Origin: Emergomyces orientalis
Lineage: Eukaryota > Ascomycota > Eurotiomycetes > Onygenales > Ajellomycetaceae
Length of the DNA stretch: 64,000 nucleotides
NCBI GenBank assembly: GCA_002110485.1
Contig: MOWL01000068.1
Span: forward strand, 1,426,001 to 1,490,000
Reading direction: 5' to 3'
Positions 1 to 12,496 of the stretch are shown piece after piece (within the stretch, counting starts at the first letter, position 1; every line of letters starts with the position of its first letter). Both the position numbers and the translations under genes were made by a program. The notes below the pieces were generated by a model. It did no database searches and was not told where the DNA came from. It saw only the letters and a list, made by a program, of their open reading frames with translations.

Positions 1-2020
1 ACCGCGTGCGAACCATCTCAGGGGCGAGTTTTGAAGGGTTTTACTATATCTGTTTTAATCAGGTGGAAGGGACCGTCAGTGGCATATATTTCCATGCGAA
101 GAGCGAGAAGTACGTATTTTAATTCCGCGGTTTTCTATGCCCACGGAAATTCGGAAATTTGGAACTGGAGGGGTTGCACACCAAATTTACTAACTATGAT
201 GTCTTCGTTTGTTTGCCACAGATACCAGCAGCTTGAGCTTAAGCACGTGGAAAACAATGGGTGTTTCGGCGCCATCGAATTCCGCTAGGTCCGTGCTGAG
301 TTTCTTACCCATCTGTCCCGCCATGACCGATTTTCGGGATGCTGAATGACCGTGCATAGTTTTTCCCTCCATGTTTGACTGCACCCACAGGTTGTGCAAT
401 GCTTTGTGCCAGTTTATCAATCAAGATTGGCACCGGCTGCCGGGTGGATTGAATTGAGCGTTGCCGTGCTTAAACTGGCTTCGTCGATATCAATACCAAA
501 TCCGCGTCAAGGGGAGCTACCAGTAATATGTGTCAGGGGTGTGCGGCGACTTTTTTGCGTTTACTTTTTCATTTCATGACTATACCATTCTTCCCTTCTT
601 GCCGCCCCCTTTTTTACCCCTTATCGCTATTTAGTGCCGTTTTGATGTTTTGATCAATTTTTCCCCTTTACACAACTTTTCTTTTATCCCTTTTCAGCCC
701 GACTGATGGGCCCTACTATGCTGCTGAGGGTGTATGTGACGTCGATTCCATTGCTCTCCCTCTCCTTAACCTCCCTCCTGTTTCCGAAACTTTTGTTTCA
801 TCTCCCCAAATAATCGGTTTTCTATAAAACAATAATCGGATGTTTGGCGTTTCGGTGTCTTTTTTAATCCACCTTTATTTTAACGACACGCCCGCAGCTT
901 GACTTTGTTTGACTGAATGTATGCTGTTATCTTTCTTAACTACCTACTATGGCCTTTTTTTATATTTTTTTTACCGGTAACGGAACAGATCCAAATACGC
1001 GCTATTCAGAGTCTTCTGTTTTCTCTATTTCTTTTTGTTTTCCTAATACCTTCCTAGAGCCTAAGAAAATTGAGGGTTGTTCCGAGATTCGTTCCTTAAA
1101 TTGGGCTTATTTTTGATCCGTGGTTGGGCAGAAAAATGGTATTGGGGAATTTCTTTTTTTAAATATTTTTTCTGGGGATTTTCAATATTACACACATATA
1201 CATCCAAACAATTTATTACCTTTCACTTTCTTCCTTCCAGATACTTATGTAGACATTAAAAAGTGGGCATTTAATGCTAAACGCCCCCTTTTGTTTTCGC
1301 TATATACAGATCCTTGAATGTCAAAGCTGCATCGCAACTTTGACACAGAGAAGCCAGGAAAGAGAGTTTAGTGCTCTTGCCCCGGACTTGGAATATCGTA
1401 CAGAAAATTGACTGCTGAAAAAACCCTCCGGAGGGTAGGGGGGAAGTGTAAAATCCATTGTAAAGGGCCCCGATTCTCTGAGTTAACTAAATGCCCCTCT
1501 ATATGCGTTTGGCACCTCGGTGTATATACATATTGTGGAATGGGCTGAACATCCCACTTCGATTCCTATTCTATAATACACTTATATCAACCCTTTTTCT
1601 CTGTCTATCCATAGCCCTCTTCATCCAAGTGGAAATCTGACTTTCTTTTCCAACGGCTCTCTCAATTTTATAAATATTTGAATTGGAAGAGGTGGCTTTA
1701 ACATTCCTCTTACTATCCGCTGCTTTAGATGAGTGAGCTGGACAGGCCTGGGCTAAGACCTCATAGGTATCTCATCACACCATTTTATTCAACATGTTAT
1801 TGATCTCCTCGTGTGGGTATAATTACGATAAGTATTTCCTGCGCCCACCTCTATCCCCAAGAAAGAAAACAGAAAGCTTCAAACGAAGCAAATAAAACCA
1901 ACACCAAAAACATGTATAAAGACCGAAATGCGCAACACGAGAGGAAGGGATCAAAAGAGCACAAAAATGAAAGATAAGAAGAAAATGGACTAGATACGTA
2001 TATCCACCCTTTCCCCGTAA
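1..2020. other. Gene-free left edge of the window
   Basis: No reading frame here resembles a known family or has a believable exon chain. The DNA is rich in T and pyrimidine tracts, for example around 590-700 and 955-1060, which is ordinary fungal intergenic sequence. It includes the 3' flank of the minus-strand secreted-protein gene that ends at 2021. Confidence 0.6.
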
Positions 2021-2562
2021 TTAATAGATGGCACACTCAATGCTTTTCGCGTTGAAGCTGAAGGTTGTGGGAACCGTGAAACCGTAATTATCTCCACTCC
2101 AGATGGGGCATCCCTTCTCCGAATAGGCCACGCATTGGCAGCTGCCGGAAGACGCGGCAGAGACGAATGGCTTCCCGTTCGAAGACACCAGGTTGACGCA
2201 GGTGCCTGCGCTAGTGTTGACTTTGTAGCAGTCGGTTCGGTTCTTGTTCTTGCAGACTACTGGATTGCAGTCGAAGGTTCCTCGCCTGTCGAGTTCTAAT
2301 TTTTCCACAAGAAAAGATATTTTTAGTTTATAAAGGCGAAAACACGAGCGATAGTAATTTGTTTGAAAAGTTTGGAGTATGTGTAGTGTGTGTCTGGATG
2401 GTTCATTCACATACCTCCGTCAGGGATAGGTTCAAGGTCGTCCTCGGTCAGGTTGACAACCTTCAGATCATCTCTTGCTGCATCATCAGGAGAAGGGATG
2501 GCAGAGGCTACAGCGGAGCCGGCGGCGAGCAATGCCGTAATGAAATAGATGGCTGAGCGCAT
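2021..2562 (-). CDS. Small secreted cysteine-rich protein
   Basis: Two exons, complement(2021..2295, 2415..2562), code for 140 residues; the intron opens with GTATGT and closes with TTAG, and the phase agrees. The protein begins with a clear signal peptide (MRSAIYFITALLAAGSAVAS). A short acidic pro-region follows (about residues 22-50), then LDRR, a likely dibasic Kex2-type processing site. The mature part of about 85 residues has eight cysteines, compatible with four disulfides, and an NRT glycosylation sequon. I do not recognise a named family. The plan (signal, acidic propeptide, dibasic site, Cys-rich core) is typical of secreted effector-like or antimicrobial-like fungal proteins, but no function can be assigned. 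It is transcribed away from EMC5. Confidence 0.8.
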
Positions 2563-2700
2563 TTTGTTGGTGATATTGGGCTTCTGAGAAATTTGATGTT
2601 GAGAAACTCGGTAGTGTAGACGATTTGGAATAAGCGTCGCACGGTTCTTTGCAATGAGCTTGCTGTCCAGAAAAGACCTTTGAGCATGGGAATAATATCT

Positions 2701-2708
2701 TATTTATA
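2701..2708 (-). promoter_or_regulatory. Candidate TATA box of the secreted Cys-rich gene
   Basis: On the minus strand this reads TATAAATA, about 140 bp upstream of the ATG at 2562. The position and match suit a core promoter for a strongly or conditionally expressed secreted-protein gene. This is inference from sequence only. Confidence 0.4.
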
Positions 2709-3841
2709 TCCTCTTTAGGCCTGTTCAAAGCTCAATAGAATGCTATCGGAATCAGTTACATGGAGTCGTATCGAGAAGAGATACAGTAGGCACCAGAGTC
2801 TGAAAAGATGGTAGAAGATGGCAGTGTTTGCAAACAAGTAGCCATAAACACGAACAAAACCAGTTTCTCCGCATGATGATTGCTTCGAATGAAGCTGTTT
2901 AGGAACTTTGATTGAGGAATTCCTATCGAGACCTTGGATTGATACGAGACAGGTATGACTGCCAAGAGGCATAAACAAGCCTTGCGGTGGCTGATGGCGC
3001 AGGTTTACAGCTCACTATCCCGAACTAGGCTGGTTAATCCAGCCAGCAAGAACGGTTCTTTCGTCGCTTGTTAGACCGTGAAGCACATATAAACGCATGA
3101 ATGGACGGATAGGTATGACTTTATTTAGAACAATCACGAGCCGTTTCGTATCCCAGACGCTCATAACCAGGAGAGGTTGGAGATTCCTTCAGCTGGACAT
3201 GGATTTCAGCTCGGGGCCGGATGCCGTGCCTGAAGAATGTCCCACAATATGCACATCAAATATCGAGCAAAGTCTGTTCTCATGCATCGTGAAACTCACG
3301 CATATGGCAAGACCTTGACGAAGAGAAGGTTACATTATTCGATTCCCTTTCAACACTGATTTTTGATCAAAGAAAGCTGAAGTAGACCCACGTCCCCATA
3401 AGGATGTAAAAAGCATAAGTACACACAATGCATGCCTTTGACTCCAGCTGTGTTACGAATTTGGATTTGGAAACGATAGTAATTTCAGATGTCACAGACT
3501 CGTGTTGGCAACAAAACATGTCATGGTGTAATATCGATGATTGCTCTTGGCCACCAAATTCCCAGAGATGTTGACAGGTAACCACATTGGTCTCTTCTGG
3601 CGTCCGTAGTCTGGCTTGGCACAATTCTCACCGAAGTCGCATCATAGCGCCTGGAGCTTTTGCCGACCTGCAACGAGCGATTGTTGCAACAACATCACAG
3701 CATCACACCACATCTTCAGCCTAGAATTGCCGTTACTACTGCGGAATCTGGAACAGAGGCTTCGATTGTGGTGATACACCCTCACGCTTGGCCCTGTAAT
3801 CCTCCACAACCCCTTCAGCAGCTGCCCGACCGAATACAACA
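2709..3841. other. Intergenic region between secreted protein and EMC5
   Basis: Divergent intergenic region of about 1.1 kb. Short overlapping frames on both strands (around 2715-2978 and 3367-3842) have no family resemblance or splice support. It should hold the upstream control of both flanking genes, but I recognise no specific site. Confidence 0.5.
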
Positions 3842-4413
3842 ATGCCCATCCTACTCCGCCTAGCCACGGCTTTTGGTCTCATCCTGATCGCCCACGCGTA
3901 AGCAGAACCCCTATCTACCCAGAGCCTCCTTCTACGCATTTCTTAAGAGACTTACCATACTGGATCACCACCATTGACGCTTGGCTCACCAAACACATCT
4001 ACAGTGGCTATTCCGCCCACGAACATTCCATATTATACGGCAGCGTTCACTCCGTTCCCCTCGATATCACCCTCGAAACCCTCGTTGCCATCATATTCGT
4101 TACAGTCGGCCTGGTGCTGGGGTCCGAGAAGCTGCGGCCGATTAGTTGGAGTGTGTGGGCGGGCGAGATTGAGAAGGAAGGCGGCGCGCGCAATCCATTT
4201 CGCGGTTTTGAAGACCGGATAGGATTTTGGGATGTGAGGGTTCGTGGAGCATTTTTTTTCTTTTTCTCTTTCTCTCCCATTATTATGTCTCTCTCTTGCA
4301 TCCTATGGGAGAGCATCAGTGCTGATGATGTATTTTTACAGGAAAAACGAGAGGAGTTTGCGAAGTGGGTACGAGAAGAGAATGCGGCGAGCACAAAGTC
4401 AAGATTTTGTTGA
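3842..4413 (+). CDS. EMC5: ER membrane protein complex subunit 5 (EMC5/MMgT family)
   Basis: Three exons (3842..3897, 4005..4233, 4342..4413) code for 118 residues, the usual size of the family. The first helix (about residues 3-20) ends in AHA, followed by the family signature SAHEHS. The second helix (about 50-66, TLVAIIFVTVGLVLGS) leads into the conserved cytosolic stretch with EKLRPISW and FxxxxxRxGFWD. Family knowledge: EMC5 is a core subunit of the ER membrane insertase that inserts tail-anchored and multi-pass proteins; the same family was also described as membrane magnesium transporters (MMgT). Intron 1 has a TTGAC branch site and TACAG acceptor; intron 2 interrupts after GAT with GTGAGG. 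The exact start of exon 2 rests on that acceptor and on phase. Confidence 0.9.
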
Positions 4414-4896
4414 AAGTTTCTATTTTATTTTGTATGTGAACATATTGCACATAGAATAATGTATTGCATTTCGAAGTTGATGAAAATGGTGAGTTGAACA
4501 GCCTGTGAAAGACAATTCGAAAATGTTGGGTACCCTGACTTTGTCCATTTGCCAGGTTCATATCAAAACATTTCCAATTTTGGATGAAGCGAATCATGAC
4601 TTCCATCTTATTGCACAAATTCCCTAGTCTATGTTTCAATTCTTCCTAACAATGTGACTTTTTACGAAACCCGGCATAACCTTACATAGCACTATTTTCG
4701 AGACAGGACGCTTTCACGATATCTTGAGCATCCAGCACTCTTGTATCACCTAAACCTATTGTTGAGCATCACTACACAACGTGTTTTTTAGATTAAAAGT
4801 GATCATACAATCATTCTTTTATCATCCTCCCAATTTTTTCATCAGTTATATTTAGCATTCGAATGCCAGAGGATCTGGCGTGGCTCGGGTCAATAT
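4414..4896. other. Short convergent intergenic region
   Basis: Nothing coding is supported. It holds the 3' flanks of EMC5 (plus) and of the SAT4-type membrane protein (minus), which converge here. AT-rich stretches around 4420-4460 and 4785-4860 are plausible termination and polyadenylation zones. Confidence 0.5.
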
Positions 4897-6311
4897 CTAG
4901 GAGGGCGAACAGGGACAAACTCCTCGCGCAGCTACAAATAAGGATCGCTACAGTTAGTCTTACAACGCGGGTTTACGTCAGATTAATTGGCCAGAAGGAC
5001 AACTTACGTGGACACTTTGGGTTACCGCGATTCCCTTGGCCTTAGGGATGGTCGGAGCAGGCGCTGAATCATAACCATCGCGCTGAACCAATGGCTTGTT
5101 TGCCCCACTTGATGCGTTCGATAACGGGATGCTATTTTTGGTTTGTTGGCCTTCCATCGAGGAATATCCCCTGCCGTACGTGCGCCTGGTAGCTCGCTCT
5201 TTGCGATATATGATGGCGAGGGCAGGTAGGCACCCAATAATGACCGCTGGATAACGAAGCCGACCGACCATTAGCTTATGCAGGGAGGATATAAGCAGAG
5301 CTAGAACTACCTACCTATTCCGGTTTCGAGAATTCCCCAAAACGCCAGCCATGAACTGCTCGGTGTGCTGTTGTTGTTCGCCTTTGATCCGATCTGAATG
5401 ACTCGTGTGGTGGCCATGGCAATGCAAATGAGGCCAATGCTGAAGAGAGCCCCGAGACTTACTTTCTGAAGGAGAGGTAATTGAAGCGACCACAGCAATT
5501 TCACGGGCAAGGCCATGACTGGATAATGGAAATGTGAGCATTATCTCTGATCGAGTTCGACTAGGGCGCTGAAGCCTGACAGAACTCACTCATAATATCC
5601 GTGATCACATCAACAGCGAATGAATAATACAAGCTGGCAAGCTGGGCCTTAACCTCCGAGGGGCTTTGACATCCGGCTGGATTTCAAGATAGTTAGTAAG
5701 CGCAGCACATGGGATACCTCTGGGTGGAATGTATGCTACGAACTGAGACTGAACCATGCTGATAAGCTGCTGCAGGATGTTAAATTGGAGATAATGCAAC
5801 CGATAAGATTCTATATGACGCATGTGAGCTTATGAAAGTAATTATGGTGAGGCAGCGACAATTGGGAAAAGAGATAGGGTCATACCAAGACAGTGAATAT
5901 AAGAACCGCCCACCACAGACGAATTTCAGTTTTCAGGCGGGACAACAGACGCCGGTACAAAACCAGCAGACTGAACTTAACCGACCACAGAGACACCCAA
6001 AGCAAGAGTGTCGCGGTGAAGAAGATCTTTTTTATGAATAACACGTCGTCCACGAATTCATCATACAAACTTCCACTAGCTAGGAAGCTAGTCAATCTGT
6101 ATAAACGAGGAAGAACGATGAGATAGAGGATAGTCATAGCGAGGAAAGAAAGCCATGACAGGACCACAAATAAATCTTCCAATTGAACTCCCACCGATTT
6201 CCAAAACCGCAGACCAAATCTTCCCACGAAGAATATGCTAGCGAGAGCTATCATCACATAACCCGTCACTTTCACCTGCGATTCAGTGACATAGTTCTCG
6301 GAGATCGACAT
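4897..6311 (-). CDS. Fungal rhodopsin/SAT4-type seven-transmembrane protein
   Basis: Six exons, complement(4897..4947, 5008..5246, 5315..5518, 5590..5676, 5744..5810, 5886..6311), code for 357 residues, all phases consistent. The protein has seven hydrophobic helices. It carries the landmarks of the large Pezizomycotina SAT4/fungal_rhodopsin group: an extracellular stretch with SCSS and AWF, then ASLYYSFAVDVITDIM in helix 5, LLWSLQLP, KVSLGALFSIGLICIA, and WLAFWGILETGIAVIIGCLPA in helix 7. Members are mostly uncharacterised plasma-membrane proteins; some PTH11-like relatives act as surface sensors. The donor of exon 2 (GTTCGT at 5743) is non-consensus and was chosen because it restores frame and family spacing. 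The cytosolic tail is short. Transport or sensing roles cannot be told apart from sequence. Confidence 0.85.
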
Positions 6312-7399
6312 GGTGATTGTGCTGTCGAAGCACTTGGGCTTCAGAATTAGCTACTCTGGTAGCTACAAGTATGCATGGACGGAGAAACAGTGAGATTCAA
6401 AAATCGGGTCAGGGCATTGGGATTGTCAAATAAACCACCACAATGGCCGCCTTTGGATTTCAGTCCCCGCATGGCTACAAAGCTGGGCGATATCCGAGGA
6501 TTTAATGCTACTCGCGAAATTCCTTTGTGACCCTGAGGGTTTTGATGGCTCTGACGCTAGTTAATTGTCGATGAGATACCCTGCTCATTTTTCCCGTGGA
6601 CTGATATTGCCCAAATTATTATTAATTAATATTATTTCTGCTATGTGAACAGGGGAAAGCTTCGGAGGCTTCCGCTATCAGCGGGATTATTTTATAGAAA
6701 ACCGTTGTTCGTCGCGATAATGAATTGCACACTCTGGTCTTGATATAGTTATGAGCATGTGAAACGGCCAGAGAAACCATCTCGATCTCGGAGGAACTCT
6801 AGTTAGTGGTTCAAAGTTCGAACTTTGCGCTGCCTGCGTTTCGCGATTTAACGATCATCGGATCAACGAGAAGATCGCTAAACCGAGGTCTTTTATTAGT
6901 TCTTTATTTGATGGCTTTCTGGAATTCAAGGGACGAAATATTATATCCGAAGGGCAGGCGTCCAGTCCGCCATTTTCATTTCCCTCCCGTGGCTGGGTTG
7001 CACGAGCTTACGCTCGCGCTGATTTAGTGCAATATTCGCGCGTCCGCCAACTGCCTAGATTCACTTTTGAACAAGCGAAAGGAATTGATATTACTTTACT
7101 CAGCAGCCCGTGGCGCACCTAATATCACAGTCATGCAAGGGTCAGAGTACGCGAGATTGCTTTGGTGTGTCCCCCATTAATATCAACAAACCTATCTTTG
7201 GAGAATACATGCTCGTTCTTATGTCGAAGCGCTCCTGTTCCTCTTTTTTTTCGTCACAGCAAACGCCCCTGCAGACGAGCATCACGGGTTTCAACGGTTA
7301 TCTTTCCCCTCATTTTCGGAATTTTGTGTGCTTCCTATGGTTGGACAGGGCCACACCTGAAAAACTGACATATAGAAGTGTGGGCGAAATTCCACCGCT
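6312..7399. other. Divergent promoter region, SAT4-type protein and FAD oxidase
   Basis: About 1.1 kb with no supported gene. It lies between two genes transcribed outward, so it should carry both promoters. It contains a perfect 16-bp palindrome at 6812-6827 (listed separately). Confidence 0.5.
6812..6827. repeat. Perfect 16-bp palindrome
   Basis: CAAAGTTCGAACTTTG equals its own reverse complement. It is about 570 bp upstream of the FAD oxidase start and about 500 bp upstream of the SAT4-type gene start, inside their shared promoter. Such a dyad could bind a dimeric regulator, but no known fungal factor site is recognised. Confidence 0.5.
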
Positions 7400-9321
7400 A
7401 TGAAACTTCTACTGCAGCTCCTGGCAGCATGCTGCCTTCTTGCTGCAATGGCGCTGGGTGATTCTGAATCAACAGCTGCAGTGCTATCATCCGAAGATAA
7501 CCATATTGTCAATGCATTGGCCCTCTACGGTGTGGATGTGACTGAGCTCGTTGACCCACCCAATCTTGGACAATCTACAAAAGGGTCAATGTCCTTTCCA
7601 GCTACCATTACTGTACGTGCTCATATGTCCCATCCTTTGACCGGTGCCAAATTGGAGCGCTAGGAATTTTCTCCTAACTTTTCAAAGTGCCGTCTGATCT
7701 CCAAACTTTTCCCCCAACAAGTCTTGTTGAGGGACACCGAGCAGTACACGGAATGGCGCGGCCTATTCTGGTCACAGCAGCAGTCCGAATCCAAACCTGC
7801 CTGTATCTTCCAGCCCACTTCAAGCCGCCAGGTCGCCATCGTCCTTTTGATGGCGCGCCTATGGAATTGTCCTTTTGCTGTGAAGAGCGGCGGCCACGCT
7901 GCATTTTCCGGCGCGTCCAGCATCCCAGGCGGTCTAACCATTGACCTGCAGCGTCTAAACACGCTCCAATTGGCTCGGGATAAGAAATCCGTCAAGGTTG
8001 GCCCTGGAAACCGTTGGATTGATGTATATAAGAAGCTTGGGCCACAAGGGCTGACCGCTGTTGGCGGCCGTGTGTCCGATATTGGTGTTGGGGGACTGAC
8101 ACTTGGAGGTAAGCCATTTTTGGAATTTTCTACAACGTCTAATAGATCCCCTCGGTTTTTTAAGGTTCGAAAATACTGATCGTTCTTTTCTTGTCTTATC
8201 TTGTTCTGCTAGGTGGCATTTCTTTCTACTCAGCGCAGTACGGGTTCGCATGCGACAACGTAAACAATTTTGAGGTAGGCCGTTGCTACATTTTCTTAAA
8301 TCCCCCCCCCCTTTTCGAGATAAACTTCTTTTTCGCACTGGAACTCACGTTGATTCAGGTTGTCATCGCCGATGGCCGCATCCTCAATGTCAATCCCAAA
8401 AGTCATCCAGATCTATACTGGGCCCTTCGAGGCGGTGGCAATAACTTTGGCATTGTGACAAGGTTCGACTTAGCAGCCTATCCTGCTGGGGATCTCTGGG
8501 CCGGTTCACGGATATACCTCGCGGACGACAGCACCCGAAAATCCCTTCTTGATGCTGTGGTTAAATTTGGCAACGACTGGCCGTCTGATCCCAAGGCCGC
8601 ACTGATTTGTAATTTTGCATATGCCCAGGGCATGTTTGTTGCAGCTATCAACCTAGAATATACCAAAACCGTGGAGAATCCACCAATTTTCGACTCCTTC
8701 AGAGAAATCCCCCCGATGATGGATACGTTGGGCTTTAAGACTCTATCGGATGTTACCCTTGAATTCAAGGAGAGTAACCCCAAGGGCCTGCGTCAAAACT
8801 ACTGGACCGTCACCGTCAAACTCGACATTGAGATGCTCACCTTTGTTGTGGATTCGTACATGGCTGGCGTCGATCCCATCAAGAATGTTGCTGGCATCGT
8901 CCCAGCACTCACCCTCCAATTGATCACGCCCGATATGATCTCGAAGATGGGCAAGAACGGGGGTAACGCGCTTGGCCTTAAGTCGTGCGGGGGGCCTCTT
9001 CTTCTCGTGTTGGTAAATGTTATGTGGGCAGACAATGCGGACGATGAGGCCGTTCTCAAGGCTATTTCTGGTATCATCAACGCGATCAAGGCTGAGGCCA
9101 AGTCTCGCGGAAAGCTCAACAGGTTCATATACATGAACTATGCCAGTCAGTTCCAGAATGTGGTTGAGTCGTATGGCCCCGCGAATCATAAGCGTTTGAT
9201 TCAGGTGGCAAGGAGGTACGATCCTTCACAGGTATTCCAGAAATTGCAGCCTGGGCATTTCAAGCTCACTGGAGCTCCTGATCCTCACCCCCCGACCGGC
9301 TCGACGTCCGCGCGGCTATGA
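7400..9321 (+). CDS. Secreted FAD-linked oxidoreductase (PCMH/BBE type)
   Basis: Four exons (7400..7616, 7722..8108, 8213..8274, 8359..9321) code for 542 residues. A signal peptide covers about 1-20. The FAD-binding PCMH domain (about 95-290) contains KSGGHAAFSG, whose His131 is the family's usual covalent FAD attachment site, then IDLQRLN, GGRVSDIGVGGLTLGG and YGFACDN. The C-terminal BBE domain shows YMNYAS, YGPAN, RYDPSQVFQ and a final QPGHFKL. The second FAD-anchoring cysteine of bicovalent BBE enzymes is not visible, since the loop before GVGG reads GRVSD, so a mono-covalent flavin is expected. Fungal relatives oxidise sugars, alcohols or secondary metabolites with oxygen; the substrate here is unknown. 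The first donor is uncertain: GTACGT at 7613 is better by consensus, but only GTGCTC at 7617 keeps frame. Confidence 0.88.
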
Positions 9322-12300
9322 CGGACTCTTGTTTAGTTTTACTTAGTACATGTACACATAACATATATACTTCACATATCAAGTTTTAATAATACCATTC
9401 TTACCATATATGGGCCTGTCAACCACATCATTCATTTGAGCCACCCTCTGGTAGCTGGGCCTGTTTTATTTCTTCTTGCCACTGAGTGTTGGAGTATCGT
9501 GAAAATCGGTACGTGAATGGCAGTATGGAAATGTTCTCGGTCCGCTCATCCCGACCCAGCCGTGCATTGCCGCCTGGCAAGCTGCTGGTCTCCACCTGAA
9601 ATACTAAATATAGGCATTTGCCAGGGTGAAAGCTCAGACCAGGACGACTGATTCACTGGTTCGCGAGGTCCCACCCTGGAATCAGATCTTTTCCTGGTTC
9701 TCTGTCAGAATGATCATCGACATTTTGGTCGCCTCGCCTCCTCACGTCATGTATTCTTTTCCAGGCTGAATCAGGAGCAGGGTAATCCATGCTCCTCCGC
9801 CTCTACCTAGTCACGCGGGGCTCAAAAATTGATCTCGGGATCCTGGCTGTTCCCAAGAGCATCATGCTATAGGTGACAACGGGCGCTCGGGCCCTTATGC
9901 ATCTTATCAAAGGTCTTATAACAGTAATTCCCAAGCTGGAAAAACATTTTCTGTTCGGTCGACCGGACGGGGCAGATGACGGTGTGTAGGGTGAGCATGC
10001 ACTCTTACTGACCAAGATTTTGAATGTCCTTGGTACGTAGTCTGCGGAGGTTACATTTGGGCATGGTTCTTCCTGCGCTGTTGCAAACGCCTGAGACAAA
10101 TCAATGTTCCCACGCATGTCAAAGTAGCGTGGCAGGTTGGATGATTCAGAGGTCACACGGGGATGGCCGAGGGAGCTAGAAGAAAACCCAAGGAAATGAC
10201 AAATGTGTCCGATGAAGGGCAAGGAACCTTAAAAGAGGCTAGTTTACTTACTTGCAAGAACCTCCTTGAGGTTTCACAAGAATGTGGGAGCTGGGGTAAT
10301 AGGTTTGTCTGAGCTGCGGATGACACAATTCATCAGGAAAAAAAAGAAGAAAAAAAAAACAGGAAATTATTCTCTCTGGACTGACCAGTTGAAAGAAAGC
10401 ATACCGGACATACGAAAGCCTTCAAGTGTTGAAGTTTATTTTTGATTTTTGATTTGGTATTTCATTGCATCCACTGTGGAGGTGTCGGTCGAAACGTGGA
10501 AGATATCGCAATTCAAGACCAAAGAATAGAGACATGGCTAGCTAAATCATTTTCATATTTTTTTATTTTTTTTTTGCCTCTTGAACATGGTGGCATCATC
10601 AAGGAAGGTAATATAAGATTTCAATTACGAACAGAATACCTCTATGGCTCCCATTTTGATGATTGCACAAGTTTCACGACAAGGATGTTTCGATACATTC
10701 TGAACCCACAGTCGATAGAGCACTTGATGGTGGTGACATCCCAGGGTAAAAAGGGCGCCCTGTGAGTGTCCTCACATTGATGCTTGATCGAAATTGTTTG
10801 TTTCCTGTCCTCCCCCAAAATTGGTTGGATGTTTGGTCTCAAACCGAAGATGAACCAGCGCGTTGATAAAGGATAGTTTTGAAACTCGAATGGATGTTTT
10901 ATATATCCTCGAGTTTTGGGTTGACGGTGCCACCCGGACGGAACTGTTCCAATGTTCCACAGCAACATTGCTATGTATGGGTGGAAAACAGAAGTTGTTT
11001 TTTGGTAGGGCCCTCTCTATATTTTATATTGTCCATCCATTTACCATTATTTCCGGAAAACTTTCCACCCGCATGAAATTTTGACATTTTTTTGCACTTC
11101 CATATTGCCAGTCCAGACCATCATTCCAATCCCCCTTCGTTCTCCTTTGTTTTTCCTTTTTCCATATTTTCGTTTCTCGTTTGTCTTGGTTAGAACCGAT
11201 AGTGCCCCGCTCCAATACCCAGGTAATATAATCCATATTAAGCCCTGTTCAGTACGTCCGTTCAAACTCCGTATACCACCAAATTTCGCTAGTATAGATA
11301 ATACTCGATGAAATCTATCACAGCTGCCAAGATGTATAAGAATCTCACTTATTAGAGTTATTGAGCTGTCAAGCAGGAGGAGTTAAACTATAACAGGAGA
11401 TTATAAGTGAGCCATCTTTTCTGAAATGTGTTGCAAGAAGTGCTGACACAGAGTTCAACAAGAACAGATGGCACTACACATTGAATCACGGAGCAGAGCC
11501 TTAAACTCGGGATTCTAAGACTATCCATGCTCAGGCTAAAATTCAAGCCAGGTCTCACCAATCTCGTGTCCTGGTTTCCAGAATCTGACTCGATTTGGCC
11601 AAGACTCGGTCTGACAATTTAACGTGTTCGTATGGATAATCCTGGATGTCTCAGATCGGGGCGACCGGACAAAGCCCAGAACACCCCGCCTGTCATTGAT
11701 CCACGCAGTATTTTTTTTTTTTCCTTTCGTTTCAGTGGTATTTTTACACCTCGTTTCGAAGTAGATTAGGCGTGCTTCTGGGCGTATCGCTGAGAATGGC
11801 TACCCACATCTTTGTCCATTATTGCTCCTGCATAGCTGGCGTCTCCTGTACCTGCAGCCAGCAAAGAAGGGAACTGACAAGTCAAAGGAAAGAAGATGAA
11901 CAAGCTTCCCGAACCCGACGGAAAGCCCTCGTATGGATTGTATTTAAAGCGAATAAACAATCTAACTGTTCGGTGCATGGGTGATTTGATTGGCATGCCC
12001 CTGTTGTAAAATATTTTAGCTCAGCGCCAAACAATGCACATCATGATGTTACCCATGTAACCAACAACCATTGTGGGCAAGGAGAGGGAAGCAGATCTAT
12101 GAAAAATAATAATGATAATACTGGAGGGAGAACAAAATAAAGGGATCATTATTCTGTTTTTGAAGTTGGAAGTTTGCGTCATCAGAAAAGCTGAGAATGT
12201 TGGGTCATGTTGGAGTTATACAGTTATATAATAATGATAATGATAGTGAGAGTGGTTGCTGCTTTTTTTGCTGTTTCTAGGAAAAAGATGTCACTTTTTT

Positions 12301-12470
12301 CCCAGTTCTAACATCGGGACAAATTGTGGCGGTGCGGGATGTAACCTGGTTACCTGGGGGCGGTGAGTACCAGCCACACCAGCTGCCTAATGTGGGTAGT
12401 TTAGCGAGCAGAAAATATCAACATTATTATTATTTGTACCCTTTGTGTCGTCACAAACTGGGAAACTTGG

Positions 12471-12496
12471 TTTTTTTTTTTTTTTTTTTTTTTTTT
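12471..12496. repeat. T homopolymer tract (26 nt)
   Basis: An uninterrupted run of 26 T in intergenic DNA. Its length makes it a slippage hotspot and an assembly weak point. Confidence 0.9.

Noticed and set aside
9803..10222. 139-codon minus frame with a plausible donor inside
   Set aside because: No family resemblance, and no partner exon could be joined in phase on either side.
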